Shown here piece after piece: positions 8,258-17,576 of a stretch of 64,000 nucleotides of DNA (its first letter is position 1; the number at the start of each line of letters is the position of its first letter). The notes under the pieces are model-generated. The model was not told the origin of the DNA and made no database searches. It saw nothing but the letters and a program-made list of their open reading frames with translations. Made by a program: the position numbers and the translations under genes. Source of the stretch: Serratia oryzae (GTDB lineage: Bacteria > Pseudomonadota > Gammaproteobacteria > Enterobacterales > Enterobacteriaceae); contig NZ_MOXD01000003.1 in the NCBI RefSeq assembly GCF_001976145.1, positions 434,001-498,000 on the forward strand, written 5' to 3'.

Positions 8258-8953
8258 TTAGAAGCTGTAAGCTACCCCAACACGGTAACGAGTCTGGCGA
8301 TGATCGCTCTTGCTATCCTGTTTTACGTTACCGACTTCAACATAAGGCTTCCAGTTTTTATCCCACTTATAAGCCAATTTAACGTTGTGCTCGTAATCTG
8401 TTTTACCATCATCGAAAATAATTTGGTTACTGTTTTTGTAAACGTAATTATATTCCGCCTGCCAGTCTTTCAAGAAGGTATAACCTAACCAGAAATCACC
8501 ACGGTTAGTTTTTTCATCCGCATCAGAACCTTTTGAGGTAGTACGCTTGTACTCATAACGGTATCTGGCGGCAACATAGAGATCTTTGCTCAGATTATAT
8601 TGTGCGCGCAAGAAAGGCCGGTAACCATTATTATTACTGCTAGATTCCAGCGAGAAACCTGGCTGCAAAGAAAACTCATCTGTCAGGCTTTGCTGATAGC
8701 TGGCGACCACTTCAGTACCGTTACTCACCTGCTCGTGGTAAAGTTTATTGGGTGTCGTATCTGAAGGATCTTGGCGCCATTTGGCTTCTAAAGATAAACC
8801 AAAACCATTCGCAAAACGATGTGACATCAATAAACGATCTTTATGATCACCTTTAGCGGTATCCATAAGCTCATGACGATAATCAATAGTTACTGCAGCG
8901 GCGCTGAGGCTGATTATCGACGTCATCGCCAGAGTTATTAATTTTAATTTCAT
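8258..8953 (-). CDS. kdgM: Oligogalacturonate-specific outer-membrane porin (KdgM family)
   Basis: A 231-aa outer-membrane protein with a signal peptide (KLKLITLAMTSIISLSAAA, then VTIDYRHE). The rest alternates polar and hydrophobic residues, as expected for beta strands, and ends VGVAYSF with the terminal Phe typical of outer-membrane proteins. KdgM porins let acidic pectin oligomers into the periplasm. The start at 8953 follows GGGA; an in-frame ATG three codons upstream is less well placed. It is the last gene after togMNAB on the same strand, with a 299-nt gap holding a hairpin, so it may also have its own promoter. I found no clear KdgR box in that gap. Confidence 0.9.
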   Translation of the reverse strand: MKLKLITLAMTSIISLSAAAVTIDYRHELMDTAKGDHKDRLLMSHRFANGFGLSLEAKWRQDPSDTTPNKLYHEQVSNGTEVVASYQQSLTDEFSLQPGFSLESSSNNNGYRPFLRAQYNLSKDLYVAARYRYEYKRTTSKGSDADEKTNRGDFWLGYTFLKDWQAEYNYVYKNSNQIIFDDGKTDYEHNVKLAYKWDKNWKPYVEVGNVKQDSKSDHRQTRYRVGVAYSF

Positions 8954-9213
8954 TTTTCCCATCCGTTAGAATTTAATTATTTAAGAATTTACGCCCTAAA
9001 ATAAAGGAGATGCCAGAGATATTGAAAAACCCAGTGAGTAAATCATATAAATACTTATTAGAATCCCATCTTGATTAAATCACGTCCCCCTACTGATAAT
9101 CAGTAAGTAATAATTAGTGATTTTTACTATTCAAGATAGAAGAAGTGATATTTCCCCCATAGTGTATAATTTGGTTTTTATTATGTTACATCATTATTAT
9201 TTTACTGAATTAG

Positions 9214-9238
9214 ACTCCGCCATATAACATGGCGGAGT
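9214..9238 (-). terminator. Hairpin downstream of togB
   Basis: ACTCCGCCAT (9214-9223) pairs with ATGGCGGAGT (9229-9238) around a 5-nt loop, 15 nt beyond the togB stop. A weak T-rich stretch follows on the minus strand. It may end tog transcription or protect its 3' end upstream of kdgM. Confidence 0.6.
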
Positions 9239-9252
9239 GACACCGATAATAT

Positions 9253-10542
9253 TTATCTCATCGCACGTTTCAGGATACGGTCACCTTGGGATTGGAAGTC
9301 AGCGGCAGTTTCTTTAACCGTTTTCTTACCGTAGTCAATTGACTGAATCGCATCTTGGAACAACACCACAATCTGTGGATCGTCGAAATAAGGTGAAGCA
9401 TTAATGGCATGCGGTAAAGACAGTGCCAAGTTCAAACCTGCAACGGCTGGATCGGTATCTTTAATCACGCCACTTTCACGTAATTGAGTGACAGCCGTTT
9501 TACTCAATGGTACACCACGCTCCAGTCCCAGCGCTTCAACCCCCTCTTTGCTGTTTAACAGAAAGTTAATTAGCATTGCAGCCTCACGCGGATGTTTGCT
9601 GCTCTTGCCAATTGAGAACATTTGGGCTGGTTTAAAGAATAACCCGGCATCCTTGGCCCCTTCCAGCATCGGGTAATTACCCAACTCAAGTTTTGCTGGT
9701 GGCTTCAGGTTGTCGGAATATTTCTTAATGGTGGAGTTCCACATATAAGTTCCACCGAACTCACCGGCGATCCAAGGCTTCATTTCATACATATTGCTCT
9801 TGCCAAAAGAAGCAAAATATTTAGATGATGGCATAACATGGCTATCTACCATGTCTTTATACATCTGGAAGAATTCAACCCACTGTTCTGGCGTGTAATT
9901 AAATTTCTTCTTATCTTCATTTACGATATCAACATTATGCTTCTGTATCATATATGAACGTAACAGGGCGAAGGAGTCCTGGTGTTCAAGCACCACGGGA
10001 TAATATTTTTCACCCAACACTTCTTGGAATTTCTTACCTGCTGCCATGAGTTCATCCCACGTCTTGGGATACTCTACCCCGGCATTCTTCCAGGTCACAT
10101 CGTTCAGGTAGAAAACGCGGGCGGTGACTGAGATAGGAATCCCATTCAGCTTGTCATTAACCGTGGTAGTCTTCAGTTCCTTCGGATCAAACTGGGTCAG
10201 ATCCAGATACTCACTGACCTTATTTAAATCATGAAAACCACTGCCGTCTTTTGAAAAGATAGGCAGCCAGTTCCAGTTGGTCTGCATAACATCCGGCTCG
10301 GTCCCGCCTGCAATCTGCGTGGTCAGGCGAGAAAGGTGGCCGTCCCAACCGGTATATTCTGACTTAACCTTAATATCCGGATGTTGCTTCTGGAATTCTT
10401 CAATCGCTTTCAGCGTCATCTGATGGCGGCTATTACCGCCCCACCAAGACATACGCAAATCAACCTGTTCAGCAGCAAATGACTGGTGCGCAAACACAGC
10501 AATAGATGAAGCAATCAAAACTTGTAATAATCTTTTTTTCAT
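9253..10542 (-). CDS. togB: Oligogalacturonide ABC transporter, periplasmic binding protein
   Basis: A 429-aa extracellular solute-binding protein (family 1). It has a signal peptide KKRLLQVLIASSIAVFAHQSFA and mature start EQVDLRMSWWGGNSRHQ. The long bilobal sequence carries GGTEPDVMQTNWNW, typical of the oligogalacturonide binder TogB. It should capture small (un)saturated galacturonate oligomers that pass KdgM and deliver them to TogMN. The ATG is preceded by AGGAG. It is the last tog gene of the togMNAB order, 15 nt after togA. Confidence 0.92.
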   Translation of the reverse strand: MKKRLLQVLIASSIAVFAHQSFAAEQVDLRMSWWGGNSRHQMTLKAIEEFQKQHPDIKVKSEYTGWDGHLSRLTTQIAGGTEPDVMQTNWNWLPIFSKDGSGFHDLNKVSEYLDLTQFDPKELKTTTVNDKLNGIPISVTARVFYLNDVTWKNAGVEYPKTWDELMAAGKKFQEVLGEKYYPVVLEHQDSFALLRSYMIQKHNVDIVNEDKKKFNYTPEQWVEFFQMYKDMVDSHVMPSSKYFASFGKSNMYEMKPWIAGEFGGTYMWNSTIKKYSDNLKPPAKLELGNYPMLEGAKDAGLFFKPAQMFSIGKSSKHPREAAMLINFLLNSKEGVEALGLERGVPLSKTAVTQLRESGVIKDTDPAVAGLNLALSLPHAINASPYFDDPQIVVLFQDAIQSIDYGKKTVKETAADFQSQGDRILKRAMR

Positions 10543-10557
10543 TGTCTACAACTCCTG

Positions 10558-11685
10558 TTAAAGAGAGATATTTTTTTCTGTTTTCGCATCAAATATATGG
10601 CATTTATTCATGTCAAATTTAAAGTAAACAGGACGATGCAGCCCATTTTTAAGGATAGGTTTCACATCATCAGATGGGATACGACAGGTCAATTCAAAAT
10701 CGTTCACCTTGAGGTAGACAAAGAACTCGTGGCCCATGTTTTCAACGCGCACCAACTCCCCCTGAGAGTGGTTCTCTTCGAAAGGCGACTCTGAAATAGT
10801 GATAAATTCAGGACGAACGCCAAAGAATACGTCTTCACCGACATACCCCGCCACTTTCTCCTGCTGGTGCTGATTCAGCGTCAGGGTGTAATTGCCCACG
10901 GTCAAACCGACTTTGCCATCCTGTTCTACCAGTTTGCTAGGTTTGATATTCATTTCTGGCGCCCCGATAAACCCTGCCACGAACATGTTTTTCGGGAAGT
11001 GGTAAAGGTTATCCGGGGTATCAACCTGCATGATATGACCAAGCTTCATGACGCAGATACGGTCGCCCATGGTCATCGCTTCTGTCTGGTCATGAGTAAC
11101 ATAAACCGTAGTCGCCGGTTTACCGCTCTTTTTCAGCTGCTTGTGCAGATCGGAAATACGGATACGCATCGACGCACGTAACTTGGCATCCAGGTTAGAC
11201 AACGGCTCATCGAACAGGAAAACATCCGGTTTCTTGACGATGGCACGGCCCACGGCCACACGCTGTGCCTGCCCGCCTGAGAGTTGGCGCGGCAAACGAT
11301 CCATTAACTCTCCCAGCTCCAGAATTTTAGCAGCTTCCATTACCTGCTCCTCGATCTGCTCCTTGGGCAGCTTGCTCAGCTTCAGGCCAAAAGCCAGGTT
11401 CTCTTTTACCGTCATGTGCGGATAGAGCGCATAGTTCTGGAACACCATGGCAATACCACGGGATTTAGGTGCCAGGTTGTTCACCACCCGATCGCCGATG
11501 CGTACTTCACCGCCGCTGATAGTTTCCAACCCTGCCAGCATACGCAGCGTGGTGGACTTGGCGCAGCCAGACGGCCCGACGATTACCATGAATTCACCGT
11601 CAGCAATGGTTAAATTGATACCATGAACGGCTTTAAAACCGTTGGTGTACACTTTCTGTAAATTATTAAATACGACTTCAGCCAT
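10558..11685 (-). CDS. togA: Oligogalacturonide ABC transporter, ATPase
   Basis: A 375-aa MalK/UgpC-type ATPase. The Walker A is GPSGCAKST (37-45), with Ala in place of the usual second Gly before Lys, a variant common in sugar-importer ATPases. The signature LSGGQAQRVAVGRA and the Walker B and D loop VFLFDEPLSNLDA are present. A C-terminal regulatory domain of about 130 aa with FFGVRPEFI follows. It energises import through TogM and TogN. The ATG is preceded by GAGGA; togN ends 13 nt upstream. Confidence 0.93.
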   Translation of the reverse strand: MAEVVFNNLQKVYTNGFKAVHGINLTIADGEFMVIVGPSGCAKSTTLRMLAGLETISGGEVRIGDRVVNNLAPKSRGIAMVFQNYALYPHMTVKENLAFGLKLSKLPKEQIEEQVMEAAKILELGELMDRLPRQLSGGQAQRVAVGRAIVKKPDVFLFDEPLSNLDAKLRASMRIRISDLHKQLKKSGKPATTVYVTHDQTEAMTMGDRICVMKLGHIMQVDTPDNLYHFPKNMFVAGFIGAPEMNIKPSKLVEQDGKVGLTVGNYTLTLNQHQQEKVAGYVGEDVFFGVRPEFITISESPFEENHSQGELVRVENMGHEFFVYLKVNDFELTCRIPSDDVKPILKNGLHRPVYFKFDMNKCHIFDAKTEKNISL

Positions 11686-11698
11686 GATAAATCCTCAA

Positions 11699-12613
11699 TT
11701 AACCTTTAATACCGCTGCTGGTAACACCCTGCACAAAATAGCGTTGGGCTAGGAAGAACACGATGATAGACGGCAGAATAGAGATACTTGCCATTGCCAG
11801 AATTTCATTCCACGGAGCACCTTCAGTGACGTCGATGGACATTTTCAGCGCCAGGGCAATAGGGTATTTATCTACGCTGTAAACATAAATCAGTGGCCCA
11901 ATAAAGTCGTTCATCGACCACATGAACTGGAACAGGGCAACTGAAATAATCGCCGGTTTCAGAATCGGCACCACCACATACCACAGCACCTGGAAAGAAT
12001 TACAACCATCAATCTGGGCGGCCTCTTCCATATCACGCGGTACACCACGCAAGAACTGGATCAGCATGAAAACGAAGAAGCCCTGGGTCGCAAATGCCAA
12101 CGGGAGATACAGCGGTAAATAGCTGTCCAGCATCCCCATTTCACGGAACATAATGTACTGAGGGATCAGTAATACCGTGCTCGGCAGCAACATGGTGGTA
12201 ATCAGCGTTGCAAACCAGAACTTTTTCCAAGGGATCTCAAAACGGGCAAACCCATAGGCGACAATGGTTGAAGAAATAATGGTTAATATGACTTTAGGAA
12301 TCACAAACTTAAAGGTATTAAGCATGTAGTGGCCAAAGTTATATTCCGTGCCGGTTTTCCAACCATTAACAAAACCGTCTGAGGTTGGATTATCAGGCCA
12401 TAGTCCCAATGTCGTAAATATTTCATGATTAGGCTTGAACGACGCAGAGAACATCCACACCAGTGGATAAAGCATCAGTAAACCCACAAACAGCAGGATG
12501 ATATAACGGATCATCGCACTGATTTTCTCTTTGCGTAACGTCCGCTGTACTTCTTGCTCAGCAACCTTCTGAGCATCGCTTATGATGACGTTGTCTTGAT
12601 GCATATCAGCCAT
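11699..12613 (-). CDS. togN: Oligogalacturonide ABC transporter, permease 2
   Basis: A 304-aa inner-membrane permease of the MalG type with about six membrane segments (the first is YIILLFVGLLMLYPLVWMFS). The EAA loop reads EEAAQIDGCNSFQVLWYVVVP and contacts the TogA ATPase. The start at 12611-12613 has GGGAGG upstream and overlaps the togM stop by 8 nt; the longer open frame to 12814 only reads antisense-like sequence within togM. Confidence 0.93.
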   Translation of the reverse strand: MADMHQDNVIISDAQKVAEQEVQRTLRKEKISAMIRYIILLFVGLLMLYPLVWMFSASFKPNHEIFTTLGLWPDNPTSDGFVNGWKTGTEYNFGHYMLNTFKFVIPKVILTIISSTIVAYGFARFEIPWKKFWFATLITTMLLPSTVLLIPQYIMFREMGMLDSYLPLYLPLAFATQGFFVFMLIQFLRGVPRDMEEAAQIDGCNSFQVLWYVVVPILKPAIISVALFQFMWSMNDFIGPLIYVYSVDKYPIALALKMSIDVTEGAPWNEILAMASISILPSIIVFFLAQRYFVQGVTSSGIKG

Positions 12614-13496
12614 TTTTGCCTCCCTTATCTGCTGAGTAGAAGACCCAATACTTCGATGATTTAAAGGCAACTGAGGCAAACAAGGCCACGACCAGGAACA
12701 ATATCCAAGCCAGCGCAGCACCGTAACCCATATCAAAATATTTAAAGGCGGTATCGTAAATATAAAGTGAGAACAGGTAGGTATAGTGAGTTGGGCCGCC
12801 CCCCGTAATGACATAAGGTGCGGTAAACTCCTGGAACGCCTGCGTTGTCTGCATGATAAAGTTGAAGAAAATAACCGGCGTAATCAGCGGCACGGTGACT
12901 TTCATAAACATCTGCCATTTCGACGCGCCATCGATCATCGCGGCTTCATACTGTGACTGTGGCACGTTCTGCAATGCGGCCAGGAAAATCACCATGGCAG
13001 AGCCAAATTGCCACACGCGCAACAGCGTCACCGACATCAGCGCCAATGAAGGTTCACCCAACCAGTTGATAGGGTCTGCGCCAAATACGCCGATAAAGCT
13101 ATTTAACAGGCCATCAATGGCGAACAGCGCACGCCACAATACGGCGATCGCAACGCTACTGCCAAGAATTGAAGGAATGTAATAAGCGGTGCGGAAAAAA
13201 CCAATACCGCGCAGTTTAAAATTAAGAACGAAAGCAATCCCCAGCGCAAATGCCAACTTTAAGGGGATGGTTAAAAACACATAGGCAAAGGTGACACCCA
13301 TGGATTTCCAAAAGAGGTGGTCTTCCATAAGCATATAACGGTAGTTTTCAACTCCGTTAAACACTGGCGGGTTCATCAGGTCATATTCTGTAAAACTTAA
13401 CAAGAATGATGACACGAAGGGAAACGCCGTAAATATTATCAGCCCTATAATGTAAGGCGATATATAGGCTAACCCCAGCATTCTGTTTTCATTCAT
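12606..13496 (-). CDS. togM: Oligogalacturonide ABC transporter, permease 1
   Basis: A 296-aa inner-membrane permease of the MalF type with about six membrane segments, starting with LAYISPYIIGLIIFTAFPFV. The EAA loop is EAAMIDGASKWQMFMKVTVP. It pairs with TogN to form the translocation channel for galacturonate oligomers. It is the first recognised tog gene; a small ORF of unknown function and a KdgR box lie upstream. Confidence 0.92.
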   Translation of the reverse strand: MNENRMLGLAYISPYIIGLIIFTAFPFVSSFLLSFTEYDLMNPPVFNGVENYRYMLMEDHLFWKSMGVTFAYVFLTIPLKLAFALGIAFVLNFKLRGIGFFRTAYYIPSILGSSVAIAVLWRALFAIDGLLNSFIGVFGADPINWLGEPSLALMSVTLLRVWQFGSAMVIFLAALQNVPQSQYEAAMIDGASKWQMFMKVTVPLITPVIFFNFIMQTTQAFQEFTAPYVITGGGPTHYTYLFSLYIYDTAFKYFDMGYGAALAWILFLVVALFASVAFKSSKYWVFYSADKGGKNG

Positions 13497-13570
13497 GGTT
13501 ATTACCCATAGAGATTGAAAAATTAAATAAAGAAAAGTTTAATTAATGTTATAAAGAGACCCGACAGTCA

Positions 13571-13945
13571 TCAGATACAACTCAAGGTACTGTGTTTTAA
13601 CCTCCACTCTGATCCCCACATGCCGCGCTGAAGCAGTGAAAAAATATCACTCTGCGTTTGTAACTGCTTGTCAGTAAAGACAATGACAGGCAGCCGCAGT
13701 ACATACCCTAAAAAAATAGATAATGATTCTTTTATATAAAACATTGAGAAATTTGCATCATGCGTTCCCTGAGCATGATGTTGACACCACCGATGGATAA
13801 AATGGCCAGACAAAACGAATCCATTCCACAAAGATGAGCCGTGAGTTAGCCCGCTCTTTTTGGCCTGCCTAAGCTGCCGGCAAAACGCTGATGGCCGACC
13901 CATCACGACGTTGTCGCTCACTTTAGTGCAGCAGATTAAATCCAT
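13571..13945 (-). CDS. Hypothetical protein, possible leader gene of the tog operon
   Basis: A 124-aa ORF with an ATG at 13945 and GGAGA 7-8 nt upstream. I do not recognise the family. It has no signal peptide and one moderately hydrophobic stretch, IFLGYVLRLPVIVF. It lies 74 nt upstream of togM on the same strand, with its start 28 nt downstream of a KdgR-type box, so if real it would be the first gene of the KdgR-controlled tog transcript. Base composition resembles non-coding neighbours, and it could be a degraded regulator or a chance ORF. Confidence 0.4.
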   Translation of the reverse strand: MDLICCTKVSDNVVMGRPSAFCRQLRQAKKSGLTHGSSLWNGFVLSGHFIHRWCQHHAQGTHDANFSMFYIKESLSIFLGYVLRLPVIVFTDKQLQTQSDIFSLLQRGMWGSEWRLKHSTLSCI

Positions 13946-13972
13946 TTGAGGTCTCCAGACGCCAGCCAACAA

Positions 13973-13991
13973 ACTGAAACACTATTTCAAA
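13973..13991. promoter_or_regulatory. KdgR-type box upstream of the tog operon
   Basis: ACTGAAACACTATTTCAAA contains TGAAACAYTRTTTCA, the centre of the KdgR consensus AATGAAACATTGTTTCATT (14 of 19 positions match). KdgR is the IclR-type repressor of pectin catabolism. Confidence 0.65.
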
Positions 13992-14328
13992 TTATTATAT
14001 CTAAATTTTTCTCAGCGTCATTGGGCGGATGGCAAAAGTGTGACCAAAGTAGGAACGTTGTTTTATTTTTTTTGACCGGCTAGTGCCACGATTAAAAACA
14101 CCATAAAACAAAACAATTAACCAATTGATAATTATACATAAATTAATGATTGCCAATTGTGGCATTAACGATCTTGATTTGTGGAAAATAGGTTAGCCAA
14201 TTGTGTTATGAACAAAGCGGTAGCACGTAGTTTGATAAGGGGAAGCAAGCAAGGTTAAGAAAGGGTTTGATGGGAGAGATCAGGCTGTGCTCTACACCAC
14301 TACGCAGTAGCACAACCTGTGGCGAGAG
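13992..14328. other. Intergenic region upstream of the tog operon
   Basis: About 340 AT-rich bases between the KdgR box and yfcD, with no gene. The palindrome-containing 7-mer CCAATTG occurs three times (14121, 14153, 14197), possibly sites of an unidentified regulator. Confidence 0.4.
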
Positions 14329-14904
14329 TCAGAGATGCTCTTCACCTGTTTCTACTGTGCTCTCACGCTGCAGAGGTTTACCGTAATCCTGCTCGTTATT
14401 ACGCGTCAACCACAGCGACAGCGCCTTCAGTGAATCCGGGGTAAACTCATCGCAACGGGCGGTGATCTCTTCCGGCATCATCCAGCTTACCTCAGCAACT
14501 TCCTCTTCCTGCAAGGCAAAAGGACCGTGTGACACGCAGCTGAAGAGTGCCCCCCAAATGCGGCATTGATCCTCTTCAAAATAAAACATGCCATGCTCGG
14601 CAAAAGGGACACCGGCGATCCCCAACTCCTCCTCCGCTTCGCGGCGGGCGGAGTCCAGCACATTTTCACCGCTTTGTACTACCCCACCGGCACAGGCATC
14701 CAAGCAGCCCGGGTAGAAATCTTTATTCTCGGTGCGACGCTGTACCAAAATCCGCCCCATGCCATCATGCACCACAATATAGGTAGCACGATGACGCAGC
14801 CGCTGAGCACGCATCTGTTGACGACTGGATTGAGCAATCACTTCGTTTTGCTCGTTGACGATATCCACCCATTCGGTATCTGCAGCCTGACCCTGTTCCG
14901 CCAT
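14329..14904 (-). CDS. yfcD: Nudix hydrolase YfcD
   Basis: A 191-aa Nudix-fold hydrolase of the isopentenyl-diphosphate-isomerase-like subgroup. The Nudix box begins GVVQSGE and continues to REAEEELGI, satisfying GX5EX7REUXEEXGU. The family hydrolyses nucleoside diphosphate derivatives; the physiological substrate of YfcD is not settled. In E. coli it lies between pta/yfcC and yfcE, as here. Upstream GAAGG supports the ATG at 14904. Confidence 0.92.
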   Translation of the reverse strand: MAEQGQAADTEWVDIVNEQNEVIAQSSRQQMRAQRLRHRATYIVVHDGMGRILVQRRTENKDFYPGCLDACAGGVVQSGENVLDSARREAEEELGIAGVPFAEHGMFYFEEDQCRIWGALFSCVSHGPFALQEEEVAEVSWMMPEEITARCDEFTPDSLKALSLWLTRNNEQDYGKPLQRESTVETGEEHL

Positions 14905-15042
14905 CCTCTAAAACCTTCTATTTGGGCGCGATAAATGCCGCGCACGGGTTAGTTAATCAGCGCACTTTTATGATTTTTTCTACGCGTACGCCCTTCATTT
15001 CTCAAGCTGCGAACTGCACCCACAACCTGGTAGATATATAAA

Positions 15043-15594
15043 CTAGTGTGTTAATGCCAGCTCTGCAACAGCCTGGCCGCTGTGCAAATCGACCACGCGT
15101 AAAATATCCTGAGCCAGTATGCCATAACTGGCAGGAAAGCCCCCCTTAGGGATGCTGACCGACCCAGGATTAAAACAATAAATCCCCCCCTGCCGTTCTG
15201 CCTGCGGTAAGTGCGTATGGCCATAAACCAGCACATCACCGTGGGATAAAGGCGGCAACAGAGCGGGATGATAAAGATGACCATGGGTCAAAAACAGTCG
15301 CCGGGTTGGCAATAGCACCTGCTGAAAGGGGGCTGTGATAGGAAATGAGAGCAACATCTGGTCGACTTCACTATCACAATTGCCACGAACAGCAACGATC
15401 TTGTCGCGATAGAGATTTAGCTGCTCAGCGACCTGCGCAGGTTGATAGGCATCTGGCAGCGCATTGCGCGGCCCATGATTAAGCAAATCCCCCAACAGGA
15501 TCAGCCAATCGGCACGACTTTGCGTAAACAGCTCAAGAATTTTTTCTGTAGCGGAGAGCGAACCATGCAGGTCCGAGGCGAACATCAGCTTCAT
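15043..15594 (-). CDS. yfcE: Phosphodiesterase YfcE (metallophosphatase fold)
   Basis: A 183-aa calcineurin-like phosphoesterase. Metal-binding motifs in order are DLHG (Asp8, His10), GDLLNHGPRN, GNCD, THGH and YGHTH. YfcE of E. coli is a dimetal phosphodiesterase active on generic substrates. It follows yfcD in the ancestral order; here the pectin genes begin just upstream of it. Confidence 0.93.
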   Translation of the reverse strand: MKLMFASDLHGSLSATEKILELFTQSRADWLILLGDLLNHGPRNALPDAYQPAQVAEQLNLYRDKIVAVRGNCDSEVDQMLLSFPITAPFQQVLLPTRRLFLTHGHLYHPALLPPLSHGDVLVYGHTHLPQAERQGGIYCFNPGSVSIPKGGFPASYGILAQDILRVVDLHSGQAVAELALTH

Positions 15595-15687
15595 AAGCTT
15601 CCCTAGGTACGGAATATGAAACCCATTCTAACGCAGTCACGGTCACTGATGAAGCAGGTGGCCGGCCAGCGGCCACCTGAAGAATAA

Positions 15688-16335
15688 TCAAGCGCGGTTG
15701 ATAATATCTTTTACGAATGCCACGATTTCGGCTTTCTTGCCATGTGCAAACAGGCATTCCTGGAAACGGGCACCGCTGACTGCGGTTTTCACCAGTTCCG
15801 GGTCAATAGCACGCAGCGTATCAAGATAGTTATCTTTGCTCACCGCACGCTTAACCTGGTTCAGAATACCGGCGTTGCGTACCTGAGGTTCCTTACGATC
15901 GACCGGATAACCTTCACCTCTACGGCCGGTAAAGGCTTTCTCAAAGATGTAACGGATGTTCAGTTCCGCACCCCAGCCGAAACCTTTGGCGAACGGCAGA
16001 GCAAGTGCGTTACCGTTGTTGACTTGGGCGAACAGGAAGGCGTCCGCAGGCTCAATGCAGTAACCGCAAACCACGCCTGGGTGAGCATTCAGTGACATCA
16101 TTGCGCCCTGGCCGGTGCCGCAGCCGGTGATCACAAAATCGACCGCTTCTGAATTCAGCAGGATGCTGGCCATGATCCCCAGATGGATATAGGTCAGATG
16201 GTGATCTTTCTCATCACTCATACCGACGTTGAACACCGCATCATGATTGTCAGCCGCTACGGCCTGCAGTTGTTCGAGAACCAGCGCATTTTTACCCGCC
16301 TGGCTGTTTTCCATCATCAGTGCAATATTCATCAT
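15688..16335 (-). CDS. RpiB/LacAB-family sugar isomerase, probable DhuI-type 4-deoxy-5-hexosulose-uronate isomerase
   Basis: A 215-aa protein of the RpiB/LacA/LacB family. The active-site Cys is in GCGTGQGAMMS (Cys72), and catalytic-type residues follow in SLNAHPGVVCGYC. It is longer than RpiB (about 150 aa) because of a C-terminal extension. It is co-transcribed with kduD (40-nt gap) and no kduI gene is present in this locus. Streptococcal DhuI, an RpiB-fold enzyme, performs the same ketol isomerisation as KduI next to a KduD-like DhuD, so I infer that this gene fills the KduI step. Starts at 16335 and 16332 are both compatible with the AGAGAGGA upstream. Confidence 0.8.
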   Translation of the reverse strand: MMNIALMMENSQAGKNALVLEQLQAVAADNHDAVFNVGMSDEKDHHLTYIHLGIMASILLNSEAVDFVITGCGTGQGAMMSLNAHPGVVCGYCIEPADAFLFAQVNNGNALALPFAKGFGWGAELNIRYIFEKAFTGRRGEGYPVDRKEPQVRNAGILNQVKRAVSKDNYLDTLRAIDPELVKTAVSGARFQECLFAHGKKAEIVAFVKDIINRA

Positions 16336-16375
16336 TTCCTCTCTGCAAATAAAATCAATGCGTTATCTTTCAGAC

Positions 16376-17137
16376 TTAGCGTGCTAACCAACCGCCGTCT
16401 ACCGCCAGGGTAAAGCCGTTAACATAATCTGAAGCCGGTGAAGCCAGGAATACCGCCGGCCCCATCAGATCTTCTGGCAGGCCCCAACGTCCGGCAGGAA
16501 TACGCTCAAGGATAGCTTCGCTGCGGGCCTGATCGTCACGCAACTGGCGAGTGTTATTGGTTGCCATATAGCCCGGAGCCAGGGCGTTAACATTGATACC
16601 ATGGCTGGCCCATTCGTTGGCCAACAGACGGGTCACGCCCATAACCGCGCTCTTTGACGCAGTGTAGGAAGGCACACGGATCCCCCCCTGATAAGACAGC
16701 ATCGATGCGATGTTGATGATCTTGCCGCCCTTACCCTGAGCAATGAATTGACGCGCCACGGCCTGAGACATGAAGAAGACGGTTTTAATGTTCAGGTTCA
16801 TCACATCATCCCAATCTTTTTCGCTGAACTCCAGCGCGTCCTGACGGCGGATGATACCTGCGTTGTTCACCAGAATATCGATATGGCCAAACTCTGCCAC
16901 GGCACGTTCAATCAGGGAAGGCAGCACGTCCAGGTTGCTCAGGTCGGCTTTCAGGCTCAGAAAACGGCGGCCCAGTTCTGCAACTTTCGCGATGGTCTCT
17001 GTTGGCTCAACCACGTTGATACCGACGATATCACAGCCCGCCTGCGCCAGACCGAGAGCCATACCCTGCCCCAGACCAGTGTCACAACCGGTTACGACAG
17101 CCACTTTACCCTGCAACGAAAAATTATCGAGAATCAT
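16376..17137 (-). CDS. kduD: 2-dehydro-3-deoxy-D-gluconate 5-dehydrogenase
   Basis: A 253-aa classical short-chain dehydrogenase. The nucleotide-binding motif is TGCDTGLGQG (residues 16-25), followed by NNAG and a catalytic Ser145, Tyr158 and Lys162 (YTASK). It reduces 2,5-diketo-3-deoxygluconate to KDG in pectin catabolism. The ATG at 17135-17137 is preceded by AAGGA; a longer in-frame start at 17206 would add 23 atypical residues. A KdgR box lies 170 bp upstream, and the RpiB-like gene follows in the same transcript. Confidence 0.93.
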   Translation of the reverse strand: MILDNFSLQGKVAVVTGCDTGLGQGMALGLAQAGCDIVGINVVEPTETIAKVAELGRRFLSLKADLSNLDVLPSLIERAVAEFGHIDILVNNAGIIRRQDALEFSEKDWDDVMNLNIKTVFFMSQAVARQFIAQGKGGKIINIASMLSYQGGIRVPSYTASKSAVMGVTRLLANEWASHGINVNALAPGYMATNNTRQLRDDQARSEAILERIPAGRWGLPEDLMGPAVFLASPASDYVNGFTLAVDGGWLAR

Positions 17138-17306
17138 GCTCTTTTCCTTAGTACTCAGGGCATCATCGGCCCTTATCAAAAAGTGGGGATAGCGTTGCAA
17201 TCCCATCAGTATCTGCAGCTTGCTGCCGCACAGAGAAGGCGCTGTTGCCGCTCCCTGTCATCATGATGTGGCAAGTCTAACGCTTATCCCGATCGCAATC
17301 AATAAA

Positions 17307-17325
17307 GTTGAAACATTGTTTTGAT
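17307..17325. promoter_or_regulatory. KdgR-type box upstream of kduD
   Basis: GTTGAAACATTGTTTTGAT contains TGAAACATTGTTT, identical to the left and centre of the KdgR consensus. It is placed to repress the kduD-isomerase transcript. Confidence 0.75.
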
Positions 17326-17442
17326 TTTTGTGAAAGGTATTTTTCATTTATTTGATGGCGATCGATATCATAGTCGAAATTGTGGCTCCTGCTTGCTCAG
17401 TGCAGCCATAAATTGCGGATGTGACTTACCTGCTGTAAATCA

Positions 17443-17464
17443 ATCGGGCTCAAAAGAGCCCGAT
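17443..17464. terminator. Hairpin downstream of togT-like gene
   Basis: ATCGGGCTC and GAGCCCGAT form a perfect 9-bp stem with an AAAA loop in the kduD/togT intergenic space (17138-17576). No T run follows, so termination is only presumed. The rest of that gap holds the kduD promoter and KdgR box and no gene. Confidence 0.5.
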
Positions 17465-17576
17465 CCAACGCTATTTGTCCTCAGCCAAGATAAATCGGCA
17501 ATCCGCCCGGCGGCGACATCTTCATATTCCCCTGGTTTCGTACATAGGGAAATATTGCCGCTGAACCAGGAGCAGA

